This document shows, piece by piece, positions 39,770-50,950 of a stretch of 64,000 nt of DNA (position 1 is the first letter of the stretch; each line of letters starts with the position of its first letter). The stretch lies in contig CAXIWF010000056.1 in the NCBI GenBank assembly GCA_964036045.1, positions 1-64,000 of the forward strand, read 5' to 3'. Made by a program: the position numbers and the translations under genes. The notes under the pieces are model-generated. The model had not been told where the DNA came from, did no database searches, and saw nothing but the letters and a program-made list of their open reading frames with translations. Origin of the DNA: Eutreptiella sp. 'Long Island Sound 2002'. Taxonomy: Eukaryota > Euglenozoa > Euglenophyceae > Eutreptiales > Eutreptiaceae.

Positions 39770-40390
39770 GTTTCCGAGAATTTTCCGTCAATTTTCCGAG
39801 AATTTTCCGAGAATTTTCCGAGAATTTTCTGAGAATTTTCCGAGAATTTTCCGAGAATTTTCCGAGAATTTTCCGAGAATTTTCCGAGAATTTTCCGAGA
39901 ATTTTCCGAGAATTTTCCGAGAATTTTCCGAGAATTTTCCGAGAATTTTCCGAGAATTTTCCGAGAATTTTCCGAGAATTTTCCGAGAATTTTCCGAGAA
40001 TTTTCCGAGAATTTTCCGAGAATTTTCCGAGAATTTTCCGAGAATTTTCCGAGAATTTTCCGAGAATTTCCGAGAATTTTCCGAGAATTTTCCGAGAATT
40101 TTCCGAGAATTTTCCGAGAATTTTCCGAGAATTTTCCGAGAATTTTCCGAGAATTTTCCGAGAATTTTCCGAGAATTTTCCGAGAATTTTCCGAGAATTT
40201 TCCGAGAATTTTCCGAGAATTTTCCGAGAATTTTCCGAGAATTTTCCGAGAATTTTCCGAGAATTTTCCGAGAATTTTCCGAGAATTTTCCGAGAAGTTT
40301 CCGAGAATTTTCCGTCAATTTTCCGAGAATTTTCCGAGAATTTTCCGAGAATTTTCCGAGAATTTTCCGAGAATTTTCCGAGAAATTTTC
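39770..40390 (+). repeat. Segment shared with 41,573-42,130 (first copy)
   Basis: It is bounded by AAGTTT plus GTCAA pairs at 39,785 and 40,312, 527 bp apart, with CTGAG 44 bp after the first and one internal 10-bp unit at 40,070. A 12-bp GAAATTTT unit follows the second pair at about 40,383. The same outline appears 1.80 kb downstream. Confidence 0.7.
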
Positions 40391-41572
40391 CGAGAATTTT
40401 CCGAGAATTTTCCGAGAATTTTCCGAGAATTTTCTGAGAATTTTCCGAGAATTTCCGAGAATTTTCCGAGAATTTTCCGAGAATTTTCCGAGAATTTTCG
40501 AGAATTTTCCGAGAATTTTCCGAGAATTTTCTGAGAATTTTCCGAGAATTTTCCGAGAATTTTCCGAGAATTTTCCGAGAATTTTCCGAGAATTTTCCGA
40601 GAATTTTCCGACAATTTTCCGAGAATTTTCCGAGATTTTTCCGAGAATTTTCCGAGAATTTTCCGAGAATTTTCTGAGAATTTTCCGAGAATTTTCCGAG
40701 AATTTTCCGAGAATTTTCCGAGAATTTTCCGAGAATTTTCCGAGAATTTTCCGAGAATTTCCGGAGAATTTTCCGAGAATTTTCCGAGAATTTTCCGAGA
40801 ATTTTCCGAGAATGTTCCGAGAATTTTCCGAGAATTTTCCGAGAATTTTCCGAGAATTTTCCGAGAATTTTCCGAGAATTTTCCGAGAATTTTCCGAGAA
40901 TTTTCCGAGAATTTTCCGAGAATTTTCGGAGAATTTTCCGAGAATTTTCCGAGAATTTTCCGAGAATTTTCCGAGAATTTTCCGAGAATTTTCCGAGAAT
41001 TTTCCGAGAATTTTCCGAGAATTTTCCGAGAATTTTCCGAGAATTTTCCGAGAATTTTCCGAGAATTTTCCGAGAATTTTCCGAGAATTTTCCGAGAATT
41101 TTCCCAGAATTTTTCCGAGAATTTTTCCGAGAATTTTCCGAGAATTTCCGAGAATTTTCTGAGAATTTCCGGAGAATTTTCCGAGAATTTTCCGAGAATT
41201 TTCCGAGAATTTCCGAGAATTTTCCGAGAATTTTCCGAGAATTTTCCGAGAATTTTTCCGAGAATTTTCCGAGAATTTTCCGAGAATTTTCCGAGAATTT
41301 CCGGAGAATTTTCCGAGAATTTTCCGAGAATTTTCCGAGAATTTTCCGAGAATTTTCCGAGAATTTTCCGAGGAATTTTCCGAGAATTTTCTGAGAATTT
41401 TCTGAGAATTTCCGGAGAATTTCCGAGAATTTCCGAGAATTTTCCGAGAATTTTCCGAGAATTTTCCGAGAATTTTCCGAGAATTTTCCGAGAATTTTCC
41501 GAGAATTTTCCGAGAATTTTCCGAGAATTTTCCGAGAATTTTCCCGAGAATTTTCCGAGAATTTTCCGAGAA

Positions 41573-42130
41573 GTTTCCGAGAATTTTCCGTCAATTTTCC
41601 GAGAATTTTCCGAGAATTTTCCGAGAATTTTCTGAGAATTTTCCGAGAATTTTCCGAGAATTTTCCGAGAATTTTCCGAGAATTTTCCGAGAATTTTCCG
41701 AGAATTTTCCGAGAATTTTCCGAGAATTTTCCGAGAATTTCCGAGAATTTTCCGAGAATTTTCCGAGAATTTTCCGAGAATTTTCCGAGAATTTTCCGAG
41801 AATTTTCCGAGAATTTTCCGAGAATTTTCCGAGAATTTTCCGAGAATTTTCCGAGAATTTTCCGAGAATTTTCCGAGAATTTTCCGAGAATTTTCCGAGA
41901 ATTTTCCGAGAATTTTCCGAGAATTTTCCGAGAATTTTCCGAGAATTTTCCGAGAATTTTCCGAGAATTTTCCGAGAATTTTCCGAGAATTTTCCGAGAA
42001 TTTTCCGAGAATTTTCCGAGAATTTTCCGAGAATTTTCCGAGAATTTTCCGAGATTTTCCGAGAATTTTCCGAGAATTTTCCGAGAATTTTCCGAGAAGT
42101 TTCCGAGAATTTTCCGTCAATTTTCCGAGA
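41573..42130 (+). repeat. Segment shared with 39,770-40,390 (second copy)
   Basis: AAGTTT plus GTCAA pairs at 41,588 and 42,114 are 526 bp apart. CTGAG is at 41,632, an internal 10-bp unit at 41,741, and a 12-bp GAAATTTT unit at about 42,128. The offset from the first copy is 1,803 bp at the left, 1,671 at the internal 10-bp unit and 1,802 at the right, so whole units were redistributed inside. Confidence 0.68.
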
Positions 42131-44850
42131 AATTTTCCGAGAATTTTCCGAGAATTTTCCGAGAATTTTCCGAGAATTTTCCGAGAATTTTCCGAGAATT
42201 TTCCGAGAATTTTCCGAGAATTTTCCGAAAATTTTCCGAGAATTTTCCGAAAATTTTCCGAGAATTTTCCGAGAATTTTCCGAGAATTTTCCGACAATTT
42301 TCCGAGAATTTTCCGAGATTTTTCCGAGAATTTTCCGAGAATTTTCCGAGAATTTTCTGAGAATTTTCCGAGAATTTTCCGAGAATTTTCCGAGAATTTT
42401 CCGAGAATTTTCCGAGAATTTTCCGAGAATTTTCCGAGAATTTTCCGAGAATTTTCCGAGAATTTTCCGAGAATTTCCGGAGAATTTTCCGAGAATTTTC
42501 CGAGAATTTTCCGAGAATTTTCCGAGAATTTTCCGAGAATTTTCCGAGAATTTTCCGAGAATTTCCGGAGAATTTTCCGAGAATTTTCCGAGAATTTTCC
42601 GAGAATTTTCCGAGAATTTTCCGAGAATTTTCCGAGAATTTTCCGAGAATTTTCCGAGAATTTTCCGAGAATTTTCCGAGAATTTTCCGAGAATTTTCCG
42701 AGAATTTTCCGAGAATTTTCCGAGAATTTTCCGAGAATTTTCCGAGAATTTTCCGAGAATTTTCCGAGAATTTTCCGAGAATTTTCCCAGAATTTTCCGA
42801 GAATTTTCCGAGAATTTTCCGAGAATTTTCCGAGAATTTTCTGAGAATTTCCGGAGAATTTTCCGAGAATTTTCCGAGAATTTTCCGAGAATTTTCCGAG
42901 AATTTTCCGAGAATTTTCCGAGAATTTTCCGAGAATTTTCCGAGAATTTTCCGAGAATTTTCCGAGAATTTTCCGAGAATTTCCGGAGAATTTTCCGAGA
43001 ATTTTCCGAGAATTTTCCGAGAATTTTCCGAGAATTTTCCGAGAATTTTCCGAGAATTTTCCGAGAATTTTCCGAGAATTTTCCGAGAATTTTCCGAGAA
43101 TTTTCCGAGAATTTTCCGAGAATTTTCCGAGAAGTTTCCGAGAATTTTCCGTCAATTTTCCGAGAATTTTCCGAGAATTTTCCGAGAATTTTCCGAGAAT
43201 TTTCCGAGAATTTTCCGAGAATTTTCCGAGAATTTTCCGAGAATTTTCCGAGAATTTTCCGAGAATTTTCCGAGAATTTTCCGAGAATTTTCCGAGAATT
43301 TTCCGAGAATTTTCCGAGAATTTTCCGAGAATTTTCTGAGAATTTTCCGAGAATTTTCCGAGAATTTTCCGAGAATTTTCCGAGAATTTTCCGAGAATTT
43401 TCCGAGAATTTTCCGAGAATTTTCCGAGAATTTTCCGAGAATTTTCCGAGAATTTTCCGAGAATTTTCCGAGAATTTTCCGAGAATTTTCCGAGAATTTT
43501 CCGAGAATTTTCCGAGAATTTTCCGAGAATTTTCCGAGAATTTTCCGAGAATTTTCCGAGAATTTTCCGAGAATTTTCCGAGAATTTTCCGAGAATTTTC
43601 CGAGAATTTTCCGAGAATTTTCCGAGAATTTTCCGAGAATTTTCCGAGAATTTTCCGAGAATTTTCCGAGAATTTTCCGAGAATTTTCCGAGAATTTTCC
43701 GAGAATTTTCCGAGAATTTTCCGAGAATTTTCCGAGAATTTTCCGAGAATTTTCCGAGAATTTTCCGAGAATTTTCCGAGAATTTTCCGAGAATTTTCCG
43801 AGAATTTTCCGAGAATTTCCGGAGAATTTTCCGAGAATTTTCCGAGAATTTTCCGAGAATTTTCCGAGAATTTTCCGAGAATTTTCCGAGAATTTTCCGA
43901 GAATTTTCCGAGAATTTTCCGAGAATTTTCCGAGAATTTTCCGAGAATTTTCCGAGAATTTTCCGAGAATTTTCCGAGAATTTTCCGAGAATTTTCCGAG
44001 AATTTTCCGAGAATTTTCCGAGAATTTTCCGAGAATTTTCCGAGAATTTTCCGAGAATTTTCCGAGAATTTTCCGAGAATTTTCCGAGAATTTTCCGAGA
44101 ATTTTCCGAGAATTTTCCGAGAATTTTCCGAGAATTTTCCGAGAATTTTCCGAGAATTTTCTGAGAATTTTCCGAGAATTTTCCGAGAATTTTCCGAGAA
44201 TTTTCCGAGAATTTTCCGAGAATTTTCCGAGAATTTTCCGAGAATTTTCCGAAAATTTTCCGAGAATTTTCCGAAAATTTTCCGAGAATTTTCCGAGAAT
44301 TTTCCGAGAATTTTCCGAGAATTTTCCGAGAATTTTCCGAGATTTTTCCGAGATTTTTCCGAGAATTTTCCGAGAATTTTCCGAGAATTTTCCGAGAATT
44401 TTCCGAGAATTTTCCGAGAATTTTCCGAGAATTTTCCGGGAATTTTCCGAGAATTTTCCGAGAATTTTCCGAGAATTTTCCGAGAATTTTCCGAGAATTT
44501 TCCGAGAATTTCCGGAGAATTTTCCGAGAATTTTCCGAGAATTTTCCGAGAATTTTCCGAGAATTTTCCGAGAATTTTCCGAGAATTTTCCGAGAATTTT
44601 CCGAGAATTTTCCGAGAATTTTCCGAGAATTTTCCGAGAATTTTCCGAGAATTTTCTGAGAATTTTCCGAGAATTTTCCGAGAATTTTCCGAGAATTTCC
44701 GGAGAATTTTCTGAGAATTTTCCGAGAATTTTCCGAGAATTTTCCGAGAATTTTCCGAGAATTTTCCGAGAATTTTCCGAGAATTTTCCGAGAATTTTCC
44801 GAGAATTTTCCGAGAATTTTCCGAGAATTTTCCGAGAATTTTCCGAGAAT
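42131..44850 (+). repeat. Most homogeneous part of the satellite
   Basis: It has AAGTTT plus GTCAA near 43,149 and scattered CCGGAG and CTGAG units elsewhere. From about 43,160 to 44,158 the array is almost pure consensus: only CTGAG at about 43,336 and CCGGAG at about 43,817 interrupt it. The run 43,342-43,815 is about 43 identical units, and 43,830-44,158 about 30 more. This suggests very recent amplification or conversion. A CCGAAAA doublet follows at about 44,250/44,272, then two adjacent GAGATTTTT units near 44,340. Confidence 0.8.
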
Positions 44851-44853
44851 TTT

Positions 44854-45860
44854 CCGTCAATTTTCCGAGAATTTTCCGAGAATTTTCCGAGAATTTTCGG
44901 AGAATTTTCTGAGAATTTTCTGAGAATTTTCCGAGAATTTTCCGAGAATTTTCCGAGAATTTTCCGAGAATTTTCCGAGAATTTTTCGAGAATTTTCCGA
45001 GAATTTTCCGAGAATTTTCCGAAAATTTTCCGAGAATTTTCCGAGAATTTTCCGAGAATTTTCCGAGAATTTTCCGAGAATTTTCCGAGAATTTTCCGAG
45101 AATTTTCCGAGAATTTTCCGAGAATTTTCCGAGAATTTTCCGAGAATTTTCCGAGAATTTTCCGAGAATTTTCCGAGAATTTTCCGAGAGTTTTCGGAGA
45201 ATTTTCTGAGAATTTTCCGAGAATTTTCCGAGAATTTTCCGAGAATTTTCCGAGAATTTTCCGAGAATTTTCCGAGAATTTTCCGAGAATTTTCCGAGAA
45301 TTTTCCGAGAATTTTCCGAGAATTTTCCGAGAATTTTCCGAGAATTTTCCGAGAATTTTCCGAGAATTTTCCGAGAAGTTTCCGAGAATTTTCCGAGAAT
45401 TTTCAGAGAATTTTCCGAGAATTTTCCGAGAATTTTCCGAGAATTTTCCGAGAATTTTCCGAGAATTTTCCGAGAATTTTCCGAGAATTTTCCGAGAATT
45501 TTCCGAGAATTTTCTGAGAATTTTCCGAGAATTTTCCGAGAATTTTCTGAGAATTTTCCGAGAATTTTCCGAGAATTTTCCGTCAATTTTCCGAGAATTT
45601 TCCGAGAATTTTCCGAGAATTTTCCGAGAATTTTCCGAGAATTTTCCGAGAATTTTCCGAGAATTTTCCGAGAATTTTCCGAGAATTTTCTGAGAATTTT
45701 CCGAGAATTTTCCGAGAATTTTCCGAGAGTTTTCCGAGAATTTTCCGAGAATTTTCCGAGAATTTTCCGAGAATTTTCCGAAAATTTTCCGAGAATTTTC
45801 CGAAAATTTTCCGAGAATTTTCCGGGAATCTTCCGAGAATTTTCCGAGAATTTTCCGTCA
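44854..45860 (+). repeat. 1.18 kb duplication, first copy
   Basis: Markers recur 1,166-1,199 bp downstream: CGGAG-CTGAG-CTGAG 44,898/46,074, CCGAAAA 45,019/46,195, AAGTTT and CAGAG 45,404/46,581, GTCAA 45,580/46,757, GAGAGTTT 45,725/46,924 and CCGAAAA 45,778/46,977. The core offset of 1,177 is exactly 107 units. Confidence 0.8.
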
Positions 45861-46029
45861 ATTTTCCGAGAATTTTCCGAGAATTTTCCGAGAATTTTCC
45901 GACAATTTTCCGAGAATTTTCCGAGAATTTTCCGAGAATTTTCCGAGAATTTTCCGAGAATTTTCCGAGAATTTTCCGAGAATTTTCCGAGAATTTTCCG
46001 AAAATTTTCCGAGAATTTTCCGAGAATTT

Positions 46030-47100
46030 TCCGAGAATTTTCTGAGAATTTTCCGAGAATTTTCGGAGAATTTTCTGAGAATTTTCTGAGAATTTTCCGA
46101 GAATTTTCCGAGAATTTTCCGAGAATTTTCCGAGAATTTTCCGAGAATTTTCCGAGAATTTTCCGAGAATTTTCCGAGAATTTTCCGAAAATTTTCCGAG
46201 AATTTTCCGAGAATTTTCCGAGAATTTTCCGAGAGATTTCCGAGAATTTTCCGAGAATTTTCCGAGAATTTTCCGAGAATTTTCCGAGAATTTTCCGAGA
46301 ATTTTCCGAGAATTTTCCGAGAATTTTCCGAGAATTTTCCGAGAATTTTCCGAGAATTTTCCGAGAATTTTCTGAGAATTTTCCGAGAATTTTCCGAGAA
46401 TTTTCCGAGAATTTTCCGAGAATTTTCCGAGAATTTTCCGAGAATTTTCCGAGAATTTTCCGAGAATTTTCCGAGAATTTTCCGAGAATTTTCCGAGAAT
46501 TTTCCGAGAATTTTCCGAGAATTTTCCGAGAATTTTCCGAGAATTTTCCGAGAAGTTTCCGAGAATTTTCCGAGAATTTTCAGAGAATTTTCCGAGAATT
46601 TTCCGAGAATTTTCCGAGAATTTTCCGAGAATTTTCCGAGAATTTTCCGAGAATTTTCCGAGAATTTTCCGAGAATTTTCCGAGAATTTTCTGAGAATTT
46701 TCCGAGAATTTTCCGAGAATTTTCTGAGAATTTTCCGAGAATTTTCCGAGAATTTTCCGTCAATTTTCCGAGAATTTTCCGAGAATTTTCCGAGAATTTT
46801 CTGAGAATTTTCCGAGAATTTTCCGTGAATTTTCCGAGAATTTTCCGAGAATTTTCCGAGAATTTTCCGAGAATTTTCCGAGAATTTTCTGAGAATTTTC
46901 CGAGAATTTTCCGAGAATTTTCCGAGAGTTTTCCGAGAATTTTCCGAGAATTTTCCGAGAATTTTCCGAGAATTTTCCGAAAATTTTCCGAGAATTTTCC
47001 GAAAATTTTCCGAGAATTTTCCGGGAATTTTCCGAGAATTTTCCGAGAATTTTCCGAGATTTTCTGAGAATTTTCCGAGAATCCTCCGAGAATTTTCCGT
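46030..47100 (+). repeat. 1.18 kb duplication, second copy
   Basis: It holds the same marker series as 44,854-45,860, ending with a CCGGG unit near 47,022 and GTCAA at 47,097. The final part (CCGAAAA, CCGGG, GAGATTTTCTGAG, GTCAA, about 46,975-47,100) also resembles 37,690-37,850, an isolated match 9.25 kb upstream. Confidence 0.78.
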
Positions 47101-48180
47101 CAATTTTCCGAGAATTTTCCGAGAATTTTCCGAGAATTTTCCGAGAATTTTCCGAGAATTTTCGGAGAATTTTCTGAGAATTTTCTGAGAATTTTCCGAG
47201 AATTTTCCGAGAATTTTCCGAGAATTTTCCGAGAATTTTCCGAGAATTTTCCGAGAATTTTCCGAGAATTTTCCGAGAATTTTCCGAGAATTGACCGAAA
47301 ATTTTCCGAGAATTTTCCGAGAATTTTCCGAGAATTTTCCGAGAATTTTCTGAGAATTTTCCGAGAATTTTCCGAGAATTTTCTGAGAATTTTCCGAGAA
47401 TTTTCCGAGAATTTTCCGTCAATTTTCCGAGAATTTTCCGAGAATTTTCCGAGAATTTTCCGAGAATTTTCCGAGAATTTTCCGAGAATTTTCCGAGAAT
47501 TTTCCGAGAATTTTCCGAGAATTTTCCGAGAATTTTCCGAGAATTTTCCGAGAATTTTCCGAGAATTTCCGGAGAATTTTCCGAGAATTTTCCGAGAATT
47601 TTCCGAGAATTTTCCGAGAATTTTCCGAGTATTTTCCGAGAATTTTCCGAGAATTTTCCGAGAATTTTCCGAGAATTTTCCGAGAATTTTCCGAGAATTT
47701 TCCGAGAATTTTCCGAGAATTTTCCGAGAATTTTCCGAGAATTTTCCGAGAATTTTCCGAGAATTTTCCGAGAATTTTCCGAGAATTTTGCGAGACTTTT
47801 CCGAAAATTTTCCGAGAATTTTCCGAAAATTTTCCGAGAATTTTCCGAGAATTTTCCGAGAATTTTCCGAGAATTTTCCGAGAATTTTCCGAGAATTTTC
47901 CGAGAATTTTCCGAGAATTTTCCGAGAATTTCCGGAGAATTTTCCGAGAATTTTCCGAGAATTTTCCGAGAATTTTCCGAGAATTTTCCGAGAATTTTCC
48001 GAGAATTTTCCGAGAATTTTCCGAGAATTTTCCGAGAATTTTCCGAGAATTTTCCGAGAATTTTCCGAGAAATTTCCGAGAATTTTCCGAGAAATTTCCG
48101 AGAATTTTCCGAGAATTTTCCGAGAATTTTCCGAGAATTTTCCGAGAATTTTCCGAGAATTTTCCGAGAATTTTCCGAGA
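47101..48180 (+). repeat. Satellite linker with first GAGTATT unit
   Basis: GTCAA is at 47,417 and CCGGAG near 47,570 and 47,931. A CCGAAAA doublet follows a GCGAGACTTTT run near 47,790, and two GAAATTTCC units lie 22 bp apart near 48,070/48,092. An odd unit near 47,292 reads TTGACCGAAAA. The first GAGTATTTT unit of the window is at about 47,636. Nothing beyond satellite is seen. Confidence 0.6.
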
Positions 48181-50950
48181 ATTTCCGGAGAATTTTCCGA
48201 GAATTTTCCGAGAATTTTCCGAGAATTTCCGGAGAATTTTCCGAGAATTTTCCGAGAATTTTCCGAGAATTTTCCGAGAATTTTCCGAGAATTTTCCGAG
48301 AATTTCCGGAGAATTTTCCGAGAATTTTCCGAGAATTTTCCGAGAATTTTCCGAGAATTTTCCGAGAATTTTCCGAGAATTTTCCGAGAATTTTCCGAGA
48401 ATTTTCCGAAAATTTTCCGAGAATTTTCCGAGAATTTTCCGAGAATTTTCCGTCAATTTTCCGAGAATTTTCCGAGAATTTTCCGAGAATTTTCAAAGAA
48501 TTTTCTGAGAATTTTCTGAGAATTTTCCGAGAATTTTCCGAGAATTTTCCGAGATTTTTCCGAGAATTTTCCGAGAATTTTCCGAGAATTTTCCGAGAAT
48601 TTTCCGAGAATTTTCCGAAAATTTTCCGGTAATTTTCCGAGAATTTATGAGAATTTTCTGAGAATTTTCCGAGAATTATCCGAGAATTTTCCGTCAATTT
48701 TCCGAGAATTTTCCGAGAATTTTCCGAGAATTTTCCGAGAATTTTCCGAGAATTTTCCGAGAATTTTCCGAGAATTTTCCGAGAATTTTCCGAGAATTTT
48801 CCGAGAATTTTCCGAGAATTTTCCGAGAATTTCCGGAGAATTTTCCGAGAATTTTCCGAGAATTTTCCGAGAATTTTCCGAGAATTTTCCGAGAATTTTC
48901 CGAGTATTTTCCGAGAATTTTCCGAGAATTTTCCGAGAATTTTCCGAGAATTTTCCGAGAATTTTCCGAGAATTTTCCGAGAATTTTCTGAGAATTTTCC
49001 GAGAATTTTCCCGAGAATTTTCCGAGAATTTTCCGAGAATTTTCCGAGAATTTTCGGAGAATTTTCCGAGAATTTTCCGAGAATTTTCCGAAAATTTTCC
49101 GAGAATTTTCCGAAAATTTTCCGAGAATTTTCCGAGAATTTCCCGAGAATTTTCCGAGAATTTTCCGAGAATTTTCTGAGAATTTTCCGAGAATTTTCCG
49201 AGAATTTTCCGTCAATTTTCCGAGAATTTTCCGAGAATTTTCCGAGAATTTTCCGAGAATTTTCCGAGAATTTTCCAAGAATTTTCCGAGAATTTTCCGA
49301 GAATTTTCCGAGAATTTTCCGAGAATTTTCCGAGAATTTTCCGAGAATTTTCCGAGAATTTTCCGAGAATTTTCCAAGAATTTCCGGAGAATTTTCCGAG
49401 AATTTTCCGAGAATTTTCCGAGAATTTTCCGAGAATTTTCCGAGAATTTTCCGAGAATTTTCCGAGAATTTTCCGAGAATTTTCCGAGAATTTTCCGAGA
49501 ATTTTCTGAGAATTTTCCGAGAATTTTCCGAAAATTTTCCGAGAGTTTTCCGAGAATTTTCCGAGAATTTTCCGAGAATTTTCTGAGAATTTTCCGAGAA
49601 TTTTCCGAGATTTTTCTGAGAATTCTCCGAGAATTTTCCGAGAATTTTCCGTCAATTTTCCGAGAATTTTCCGAGAATTTTCCGAGAATTTTCCGAGAAT
49701 TTTCCGAGAATTTTCCGAGAATTTTCCGAGAATTTTCCGAGAATTTTCCGAGAATTTTCCGAGAATTTTCCGAGAATTTTCCGAGAATTTCCGGAGAATT
49801 TTCCGAGAATTTTCCGAGAATTTTCCGAGAATTTTCCGAGAATTTTCCGAGTATTTTCCGAGAATTTTCCGAGAATTTTCCGAGAATTTTCCGAGAATTT
49901 TCCGAGAATTTTCCGAGAATTTTCCGAGAATTTTCCGAGAATCTTCCGAGAATTTTCCGAGAATTTTCCGAGAATTTTCCGAGAATTTTCCGAGTATTTT
50001 TCGAGAATTTTCCGAGACTTTTCCGAAAATTTTCCGAGAATTTTCCGAAAATTTTCCGAGAATTTTCCGAGAATTTTCCGAGAATTTTCCGAGAATTTTC
50101 CGAGAATTTTCCGAGAATTTTCCGAGAATTTTCCGAGAATTTTCCGAGAATTTCCGGAGAATTTTCCGAGAATTTTCCGAGAATTTTCCGAGAATTTTCC
50201 GAGAATTTTCCGAGAATTTTCCGAGAATTTTCCGAGAATTTTCCGAGAATTTTCCGAGAATTTTCTGAGAATTTTCCGAGAATTTTCTGAGAATTTTCGA
50301 GAATTTTCCGAGAATTTTCCGAGAATTTTCCGAGAATTTTCCGAGAATTTTCCGAGAATTTTCCGAAAATTTTACGAGAATTTTCCGAGAATTTTCCGAG
50401 AATTTTCCGAGAATTTTCCGAGAATTTTCCGAGAATTTTCCGAGAATTTTCCGAGAATGTTCCGAGAATTTTCCGAGAATTTTCCGAGAATTTTCCGAGA
50501 ATTTTCCGAGAATTTTCCGAGAATTTTCCGAGAATTTTCCGAGAATTTTCCAAGAATTTCCGGAGAATTTTCCGAGAATTTTCCGAGAATTTTCCGAGAA
50601 TTTTCCGAGAATTTTCCGAGAATTTTCCGAGAATTTTCCGAGAATTTTCCGAGAATTTTCCGAGAATTTTCCGAGAATTTTCCGAGAATTTTCTGAGAAT
50701 TTTCGGAGAATTTTCCGAAAATTTTCCGAGAATTTTCCGAGAATTTTCCGAGAATTTTCCGAGAAATTTCCGAGAATTTTCCGAGAATTTTCCGAGAATT
50801 TTCCGAGAATTTTCCGAGAATTTTCCGAGAATTTTCCGAGAATTTTCCGAGAATTTTCCGAGAATTTTCCGAGAATTTTCCGAGAATTTTCCGAGAATTT
50901 TCCGAGAATTTTCCGAGAATTTTCCGAGAATTTTCCGAGAATTTTCCGAG
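48180..50950 (+). repeat. 2.77 kb higher-order repeat, copy 1
   Basis: Markers recur 2,760-2,782 bp downstream: CCGGAG 48,229/51,000 and 48,306/51,077, GTCAA plus CAAAG 48,450/51,221, the unique 10-bp unit with TTTATGAG 48,641/51,412, GAGTATT 48,900/51,660 and 49,847/52,618, a TCGAG unit 50,298/53,069, TTTTACGAG 50,371/53,142, and CCAAG plus CCGG 50,550/53,332. The core offset of 2,771 is 252 units minus 1, as expected from two 10-bp units and one 12-bp unit inside. The match fades after about 50,760. Confidence 0.88.

Larger units (their letters stand above)
37432..41590 (+). repeat. Irregular-register satellite zone
   Basis: This zone is unusually rich in units that are not 11 bp. Ten-bp units (AATTTCCGAG, or a lost C giving TTTTCGAG) occur at about 38,085, 38,407, 38,457, 38,489, 38,632, 38,765, 38,948, 39,137, 39,260, 39,290, 39,367, 40,070 and 40,450. 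Twelve-bp units (extra T or A) occur at about 38,383, 38,830, 38,972, 39,165, 39,738, 41,110 and 41,125. The largest break is a 7-bp unit at 37,634-37,641. GTCAA units persist (37,847, 38,110, 38,943, 39,785, 40,312). The 11-bp phasing is weaker here than in flanking domains. Confidence 0.8.
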
